Assembly: GCA_036250225.1 (NCBI GenBank)
Contig: JAPZLL010000022.1
Location: 124,001 to 188,000 of the forward strand
Length of the DNA: 64,000 bases
Origin: Cercophora sp. LCS_1
Lineage: Eukaryota; Ascomycota; Sordariomycetes; Sordariales; Lasiosphaeriaceae
Reading direction: 5' to 3'
The position numbers were made by a program, and so were the translations under genes. A model generated the notes under the pieces. That model was not told the DNA's origin. It saw nothing but the letters and a program-made list of their open reading frames with translations, and made no database searches. Positions 57,381-64,000 of the stretch are shown one piece after another (within the stretch, counting starts at the first letter, position 1; the number at the start of each line of letters is the position of its first letter).

Positions 57381-58478
57381 CTACGCCCTCGCCTTCGTCG
57401 CCTTTCGCTGTCCCAAGTAAATCCCCCATAGATCCTTGACTGTGCCAACCCAGCCCCTGACCCTCTTCAAAGCATTGATCATGGCAACGTATCGCCAAAC
57501 GAAAATATCCACCCTTTTGTAATCGTGAGCGTAAATCTCCCAGATCGCCGCCTCCTTCTTGACAAGCTTGCGTTCCCCTTCCTCCCCATCGACCTCCACC
57601 TCTACGACGCCCCTCGGCCCAATGGCCAGCCCCCGCCCGACAACCCGCTCATCCGCCGCGAGCCTCGTGGCAGCGTCCACGACATCCTCCAGCTCGCCCA
57701 ACGCCCCGCCGGCCAGCAACGCCTGCCCCTGCCACGGCAAAAGCGACGTCTTGACAAAGTACGGACACAAAACATTAACCCTGACGCCCTGCACCCACGC
57801 CGTGCCCCTGAGCGCCCTGAACAGCCCGATAACCGCATGTTTCGAGACAGTATACTCAGTCTGGCCAGGCAGCGGGGACACGCCCGCAATCGAGCTAACA
57901 AGCAACAAATGACGATCCCTCTGCTTGCCGTCCTCGGCCTCGCCATTCTTCCTCAGCCAGTACAGCGCCAGGTGCGCAGTGTACATGACACCCGTCAGAT
58001 TGACGCCCAATACGCCGAGTTTCGGCGGAGGCGGGTTCTCGCCGTCCAAACCCTGCGGCATGTCAAAGGGCTTGGGGCCCATCTCGACGATGCCCGCGCC
58101 GGCAACGACGGCATCGATGCGGCCCGTGGGACTGGCGCGGACGCCGGCTTTGAAGAGGGAGACCTGGTCGGGCCAGCTTGTCACGTCGCAGCGCTGGTAA
58201 AAGTGGTGGCCTGAGGAGCCGGGGAGGCTGCGGAGCTCGGCGACGAGGGCTTCGCCTGCCGCGTCGTTGAGGTCGCCGGCAACGATGTGGGCGCCCTTGG
58301 AAGCCCAGTGGCGAGCAAAGGCGGCGCCGAAGCCGGATGCTGCACCCGTGATGAGGATGGTTTTGCCGGCGAGGGGTGCGGTTGAGTAAGGGGCTTCAAG
58401 GTCGACCGGGGAGGAGATGTTGGTCATGTTGATGAGGGAGAAGGCCGGGTCATCGTCGCTAGCTGTGTAATAGGCCAT
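57381..58478 (-). CDS. Short-chain dehydrogenase/reductase
   Basis: Predicted 365-residue NAD(P)-dependent oxidoreductase of the classical SDR family, resembling 15-hydroxyprostaglandin-dehydrogenase-like fungal SDRs. The cofactor motif ILITGAASGFGAAFA is at about residues 38-52, with D in IVAGDLND suggesting NAD preference. VAGAGIVEMG replaces the NNAG motif. The catalytic triad is in LLLVSSIAGVSP (Ser) and YTVSK (Tyr near 209, Lys near 213). VNVLCPYFVKTSLL is the usual segment after the active site. The C terminus is basic. The frame is open upstream of 58478 but only from a TTG; the ATG at 58478 (MAYYTASDDD) is the first. A 5' exon cannot be excluded. Substrate unknown. Confidence 0.85.
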   Translation of the reverse strand: MAYYTASDDDPAFSLINMTNISSPVDLEAPYSTAPLAGKTILITGAASGFGAAFARHWASKGAHIVAGDLNDAAGEALVAELRSLPGSSGHHFYQRCDVTSWPDQVSLFKAGVRASPTGRIDAVVAGAGIVEMGPKPFDMPQGLDGENPPPPKLGVLGVNLTGVMYTAHLALYWLRKNGEAEDGKQRDRHLLLVSSIAGVSPLPGQTEYTVSKHAVIGLFRALRGTAWVQGVRVNVLCPYFVKTSLLPWQGQALLAGGALGELEDVVDAATRLAADERVVGRGLAIGPRGVVEVEVDGEEGERKLVKKEAAIWEIYAHDYKRVDIFVWRYVAMINALKRVRGWVGTVKDLWGIYLGQRKATKARA

Positions 58479-60284
58479 GTTGGGTTTTGGCCTTGGGACA
58501 GGCGTTGGTGTCAAGCGTTTTGGGAGTACGTGCGGATATGTGTTTCTAGGGAAATAGTTAGCTGACAGGGTCCTAGCGAGGTGCTCACGGGGTGTGTATG
58601 TGGTGTTGTGTTCAGCTTTCACCGCAGGAGAGGCCAATTTGTGCCGCCAAGGAGGGAGCGTGGAGCGGCTACACTGCTTGGTGTTGTCGACAGGGAACGA
58701 GGTGAGTGTGGGGGGCTGTTTATGACACAGCTCCTCGTGGGCGAAGGTGCGGTGTTGACACTTGCCAAGAGATAAACAGGCGGCTTACCGCTAGTTCACG
58801 ATGTTACCCACGATCCAAGGTGTCTGCTGGGCGAAGTGAGGATAAGCTTGGTGAAACGGTAGATATAAATGCCTGCGACACGAATATAGAATTGATATGA
58901 TCAAGCCGATGATCGCGCTGGGGAGGCAATGGGAGAAGAATTATCTCAGTGACAATTACATGTTTATATACCAAGATACCCCTGCCCCGTAAGGCTGAGA
59001 AAAAAATGTGACAAGCGGGCAATGTGGTCCGGAACCGAGAGCGGCATCTTGGCCACATTCAGCCGCTGCCCCTGACAGGAACCGAACCGTCAAGTCGCCT
59101 GATTAGCACGTTCCGGAGAACAGTAGATTCTATAAATCCCTGCTGGCAACCGAACCTGTGGCCGATTCATCGAAACTTTCGGTGATCGCATCGCCGGTCT
59201 CCAGTCGCCCGTGCATAGGCTTTATTGTTTGATGCCCTGAGCTTGAGCTGCCAGGGCTGGGAGGTGGGTATCTCTAGTCGCTGACCGCATCAAGGAAAGG
59301 ACGGGAATCCCGGCACGGCACGGCAGCCTGGCGTCCCGTAAACTGTGAAATGAGATCAATTGATACGCCCCGCGGTGTGATTTGGAGCCGGCCACGGGGC
59401 ACCAATGTGACCTTGACCGTTATCCGCCGGGTGTCTGGGTGTCTTGGTGTCTCGGTGCTTCACCGTCTGGCGAAATCTGCCCGAGACAGCCTCCGGCCTT
59501 GGAACAGCAAGACGGCGCGGGGAAATTCTGATCCAGCCAAAATAGCTTGAACATCCGGCGGCCGTCAATGGTGTTTGTGTTGCGTGTCGCTCGCCATGAT
59601 AGTTCGCGCATGGCTGCAGTAATCCGTCGGCTCTCGAGTTTGTGTCCCTTGTGTTGATTGCGCTACAACCCAAGGTCCTACAATTCTCAATACGGAAACA
59701 TGGCAAGCTCCCCAAATGGCGCCGTCGCCCCATGCTGAGGCACTTCACCTTCCAAAGACTTTGGATCGTCAAGCTCCCTGCAGCTGGATTGGGGGCACGA
59801 TCCCCAAGCTGAAGAATCGAGAGAGATTGGATGGTCAATCAAGCATGGGACCCAAGGCCTGGTACTCGCAACGGGTCCCCATCCTTCAAAAGCGCATGGT
59901 AGGTCGCATGGGGTTCCAAAAGTAAAATACCAATTATACCGGCTTCATACACGCCAAACCCCTTGGCGCAATACGCTTGTCGCCGTCGATCGGGAACCGC
60001 TCGATTGTCTTGCCTTGATTCCCGACGGTTTGGTTCTTGTTTTGCTGTGGGGCCGTTGGCGGCGCTGGTGGGGTCCTGGCCCACCCCTCCCCGGCTCCGA
60101 TCGCGGGGCATATGGCGGGGCACCGATTGACACGGCGGAAGAAAAAGTTCCAGCAGCAAACACGGGCAACCACTGACTCACCCCATCACCAAGTCGACTT
60201 GTTATTTTCCCTGTGGCTTGAGCAAACGTGTCCCAAAGGGTTCTCTGCAGCAATCAGCATCGTACTACCACAGCATCAAGCACC
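58479..60284. other. Divergent intergenic SDR/HOM2
   Basis: 1.8 kb with no supported gene. It holds both promoters. The HOM2 leader immediately before 60285 is A/C-rich (CAGCATCAAGCACC), as usual for fungal genes. Confidence 0.55.
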
Positions 60285-61525
60285 ATGTCTCAATTGCCGA
60301 CCAAGAATGTTGGTGCGTGCCTGGGATCCTTTGCTTCTGCCCCTCCATACGCCACCGCGCTCCCCAGATGTGATTAGGGACCACGGCTGACTATGTGTGA
60401 TTTGCAGGTGTCCTGGGCTGCACAGGCTCAGTCGGCCAGCGCTTCATTCTTCTTCTTCAGCAACATCCCTCCCTCCGCCTTGTGGCGGTTGGCGCCTCTT
60501 CGCGGTCGGCCGGCAAGAAATACCGCGATGCCGTCAGGTGGAAGCAGTCGAGCCCCATCACACCTGCTGTCGGAGATTTGGTAGTGCGCGAGTGCAAGGC
60601 TAGCGAATTCACCGACTGTGACATCGTCTTCAGCGGCCTCGACAGTGATGTTGCCGGCGACATCGAGAAGGAGTTCCAGCTCGCCAACTTTGGCGTTTTC
60701 TCCAACGCAAAGAACTACCGCCGTGACCCCCTTGTGCCGCTCGTCGTCCCAACCGTCAACCTTGGCCACCTCGACCTGATCCCCCACCAGCGCAAGACAC
60801 ACGGCCTCGAAAAGGGGTTCCTGGTGTGCAACAGCAACTGCGCCGTCATTGGCCTCGTGATTCCCTTTGCCGCCCTGCAGGCGCGCTTTGGCAAGATCGA
60901 TACCGTGTCTGTCGTGACGATGCAGGCTGTTTCGGGCGCTGGCTACCCAGGTGTGAGCAGTATGGACATCATCGACAATGTGGTGCCCTACATCGCAGGC
61001 GAGGAGGACAAGCTCGAGACCGAGGCGCAAAAGATTCTGGGATCCATCAATGCCGAGGCCACCGCCTTTGAGGAGCAGAAGACGCTGCGGGTCTCGGCAG
61101 CTTGCAACCGTGTGCCCGTGATGGACGGTCACACGGCCTGTGTGTCCCTGCGATTTGCTCAACGCCCACCACCCACCGCCGAGCAGGTCAAAGAAGCCAT
61201 GCGCAGCTATGTCTCCGAGGCCCAGCAGCTCGGTTGCCCGTCGGCGCCTCAGCCGCCCATCCTCGTTTTCGACGAGCCCGACAGACCCCAGCCTCGTCTT
61301 GACCGCGAGTTGTCCAAGGGGTATACCGTCAGCGTTGGACGTGTTCGTGAGGATGAGAGTGGCATCTTCGACATCAAATTTGTGGCTCTGAGCCATAACA
61401 GTAAGTCCAATTCCGGCCATGGTGTGAACTATCAATAATGTGCTGATACCGTCACAGCGGTCATTGGTGCTGCTGGGTCATCCATCCTCAACGCTGAGGC
61501 GGCCGTGCTCAAAGGCTTTATTTGA
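60285..61525 (+). CDS. HOM2: Aspartate-semialdehyde dehydrogenase
   Basis: Predicted 362-residue cytosolic enzyme that reduces aspartyl-phosphate to aspartate semialdehyde with NADPH, the second step toward threonine, methionine and isoleucine. Exons are 60285-60312, 60408-61400 and 61458-61525, with GT-AG introns of 95 and 57 nt. The NADP motif GVLGCTGSVGQRF (residues 10-22) is completed by the first splice. The catalytic Cys is Cys154 in VCNSNCAVIGL. TMQAVSGAGYPGVSSMDIIDN and RVPVMDGHTACVSL are conserved family phrases. The last exon adds TVIGAAGSSILNAEAAVL, ending KGFI; without it the conserved C-terminal helix would be lost. Length equals that of fungal homologues (about 365). Confidence 0.96.
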
Positions 61526-62315
61526 GCTAAATGACACAGCCTGACACCGAAGATAATACAGGCTATTGACAGATAAGACCGAGACTTTCCACATTTTTGC
61601 ATAGATAAAATAGGCGTTGGAGTTTCGCGGTCAGACCAATCATAAATAGTAAAATGCCACTCACGAATGAATCTAGTTTCCAACCACTGCAGATCGCTTG
61701 ACCGACAGAGGAAACAAGCAGGTGGGGGTGAACCCCGATTCTGATGGAAAGCATTTTATCCCGTTGATTAGTCTGCTGTCCACCGTAGCTCTTGAGTACA
61801 AGCATATATCCTCGTCATGCAAGCGGCGAGACGGTTTGGCCTTGCGTGATGTTGTGCAGTGACCAGCGGGGAAGAGCAAGGACCAGGCTCCAAACTCGCA
61901 AGTCCCAACAACTCTGTATTGAGGCATTGGTCCATTTGACAGCGAACACATTCTCATCCAGGCAGTCTGAGGGCTGACCTGGTCACACGTGCCTGGCAAT
62001 GGGGGACTCGGCTCGGAATTCAAGCACAAAAAGTTCCGTTTCCAACACCCAAGGGAACCAGGTAAACTCGGGCCTTGGGGGTAATCTTCAGATGAAGCAC
62101 GCTTCGGGGAGCCTGAAGCAAATGATCCCTGTGACAAGCAACAATCCGTTTCCGACGTGCATGTTCGGCTTCCTGCTCCTGGGCGCGGGGGTTATGGAAA
62201 TCCACAGATGTCTTCTCTTGCAGCTCTCGCGTTAAACAGACCGGAAGCAGTACTACCACACCTCGTCAACATGGGATGTTCGTTTATTATTGGTACTGTT
62301 CCATTGTCCATTATT

Positions 62316-62346
<31 letters not shown>

Positions 62347-63400
62347 GTGTGTGCGCGGTGGTGATGGTGGATGCGGAGACGCAGGAGCGGACGCAGGGGC
62401 CGAGCTTCGCTTCCATGTTTTGTTGCAGCCGACCGTGCGGGAAAAGGCGTACGATGGCCCTAGTGGGTGAGGGTTCCAGCAGCCCGGAAGACTCAAAATA
62501 CAGTACACATGAGACGGACGCTAACAGGAGTTGCTGCTTAAGGACCGTTGCAATCCGGGTCTGTCTGTGAAGCGGCGGCGCTTGGCTGTGTTGACGAGGC
62601 AGTTGAAGGTGACTTGGTGAATGATCGTCGTCAAGGATCCCGAGGGGAAGGAGGGGTCACCAATTCCCCGTGCGGCATTCTCGACCAACGAAACCTGGGA
62701 GAGAGAGCGAGTGCGTTCCCAAATGCGGACGTTTGTCGTGATGTTGGTCTGGTTGACGTGAAACTGCAGCAGTTCATGCGTTCCGGTCCCTCTCCCTCTG
62801 GCGACATGGGACCTGTTTGGGTTGCAGGAGCAGCGGGTGCTGAGAGGCTTCCCTTCGGCTAGACCGTGTGTGCAGCGTATCTGCTCTGTAGTAGGTGGTG
62901 GGCTTGCAGGCGGGCGCGGAAGGATACAGTTTGCCGTGTTTGCAAGAATAAGCCAGCAACTGGACGAAGTAGCAAATGGGCCCGGTTCGGATTGTATGTT
63001 GTTTGTTCAGTCCGCTATCACGGCTTCTGCTCCAGGGGTTTTCGCAGCGTCAGATCTGCCGAGCTTGGGCCATCAGCAGCAGCTACTGTGTGCAGTGTCT
63101 TTAATTAGTAACGCCTGGGGCCACCGCCGGCCACAGACAGAGCAGCTCCCATTCCCGCCCCAGCCGTTGAATCGTCAGACGAGGTCGGATCCCCATTGGC
63201 CTGTTTGCTGGCGGGCTTTCGGCGCGATCGAGGTACGTAATGCCCGCGGTCGCAATTCTGGTCGACGTTCGACAAGCCACAAAATCCTGCCGACACACGC
63301 AAGCCCCTCTCCCACTTTAACCTCGTCTTCCGTCACACGACAGTTGAGCTGTCACCGACATTTCGCATTCCCAGTCGTCGCCGCCGTTGTCGCCGTCGCC
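61526..63400. other. Intergenic HOM2-RGD1
   Basis: 1.9 kb with a dinucleotide repeat at 62316-62356 and no supported gene. The last 100 bp is pyrimidine-rich and probably the leader of the next gene. Confidence 0.55.
62316..62356 (+). repeat. (TG)n microsatellite
   Basis: About 20 TG units with C substitutions near the 3' end (GCGTGTGTGTGTGCGCG). A simple sequence repeat likely to vary in length between strains. Confidence 0.9.
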
Positions 63401-64000
63401 ATGTCTCTGGGCGAAGTGTCAACCGCCGTTCCGGGCGAGAATGGGGGGTCGACGATTGCGACTCTGGGCCTTGCCAACTCGCTGACCATCGCCCCGAGTG
63501 AGGAGGCGATGGCACATGTGCAGGATGTCCTGTCTTCAGAGGTTCGCGCCCTCGCCTGCTCGTTCAATCTCGACGAACGCCTACTGACTCGCCTCCCTCC
63601 CAGATCGGCATTTCTGCCATGCTCAATCGTCTGAAGCAGAGTATTGCTGCCGCCAAGGTACGAGCCTCCATCCGACCGGTGTGATGTTCGCACAACCCAA
63701 CCTAACATGGGAGCTATAGGAGTTTGCCCTATTCCTCAAGAAGCGGGCGTTGCTCGAGGAGGACCATGCCAGCGGGCTTAAGAAGCTCTGCAGGATGTCC
63801 CAGGACAACATCCAGCGATCCGAGCATCGCGGCGGCACTTTTGCAAAGGCCTGGGAGGATATGATGGTCATACACGAGCGGATGGCCGACAATGGACAGC
63901 AGTTTGCGATGTCTTTGATACAGATGAACGAGGACTTGCTAGAATTGGCGGCGGTCGCTGAGAAGGCTCGAAAGGGTTGGAAGCAAAATGGTTTGATCGC
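63401..64000 (+). CDS. RGD1: Rgd1-type F-BAR RhoGAP, 5' part only
   Basis: The first 158 or so residues of a protein that runs off the window. Exons are 63401-63541, 63604-63657 (54 nt) and 63720-64000 onward; introns are 62 nt each, with donors GTTCGC and GTACGA. The N terminus (MSLGEVSTAVPGENGG) is unstructured. From about residue 48, IGISAMLNRLKQSIAAAKEFALF, then KKRALLEEDHASGLKKLCR and AKAWEDMMVIHERMADNGQQFA, form the start of an F-BAR membrane-binding domain. The sequence is closest in character to Rgd1, which uses a C-terminal RhoGAP domain to switch off Rho3/Rho4. That domain lies beyond the window, so the assignment rests on the F-BAR alone. Confidence 0.8.

Noticed and set aside
58479..58637. 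N-terminal extension of the SDR
   Set aside because: It begins at TTG without an ATG; no clear 5' exon found.
60428..61435. 335-codon minus-strand frame
   Set aside because: It is the antisense shadow of HOM2 coding sequence.
1..64000. CRISPR arrays, rRNA genes, intact transposons
   Set aside because: None was seen; no regular spaced repeats, no rRNA-like sequence and no transposase or reverse transcriptase motif in any frame.

Overview
The window is nuclear DNA from a filamentous ascomycete, most likely a sordariomycete. The genes are spaced one to several kb apart on both strands. They carry short 49-125 nt GT-AG introns with CTAAC/CTGAC branch sites, and starts sit in ACAATGG/GCCATG contexts. 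Several proteins match the Neurospora-type repertoire: an nmr regulator with long N- and C-terminal extensions, glycogen synthase, ERG2 sterol isomerase, and an RFTS-domain chromatin protein. No bacterial operon, CRISPR, rRNA or intact transposon signature was seen. Splice junctions were worked out by hand from reading-frame continuity and family conservation, not by transcript evidence.

Layout. 1-193: 3' end of FCF1. 1751-4452: Zn2Cys6 transcription factor. 7418-8842: nmr nitrogen regulator. 9384-10142 (-): ERG2. 11348-12039: exosome CSL4. 12868-13761: short SEC2-domain protein. 14154-15627 (-): PUS4. 16140-18534: RFTS and zinc-finger chromatin protein. 19046-21536 (-): MKT1. 21537-27285: gene-poor stretch with a degenerate tRNA-like sequence. 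27286-27566: tiny three-exon gene encoding a repeated GRSGYNKD module. 27911-29767 (-): mitochondrial GTPase MSS1. 30125-31311: MAK16. 31834-35351 (-): CTK1-type CDK. 38284-38949 (-): orphan. 41296-43582: glycogen synthase. 44614-46607: F-box protein. 46608-53503: gene-poor stretch. 53504-55228: scw1/Whi3-type RRM protein. 57381-58478 (-): short-chain dehydrogenase. 60285-61525: aspartate-semialdehyde dehydrogenase. 63401-64000: 5' part of an Rgd1-type F-BAR/RhoGAP.

Functionally the window is mostly housekeeping and is rich in RNA biology: FCF1, CSL4, PUS4, MKT1, MSS1, MAK16, CTK1 and scw1. It also has metabolic genes (ERG2, glycogen synthase, HOM2, SDR) and regulators (nmr, the Zn2Cys6 factor, the RFTS protein). 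Arrangement is eukaryotic: divergent pairs (ERG2/CSL4, PUS4/RFTS gene, MSS1/MAK16) share short promoters and convergent pairs share 3' regions. The least explained locus is the 53-residue repeat gene at 27286-27566, which has a TATA box and looks built by exon duplication. Other items of interest are a GC-AG intron and a 19-nt terminal exon in MSS1, stop-free introns in three genes, and upstream ORFs in the nmr and glycogen synthase leaders.
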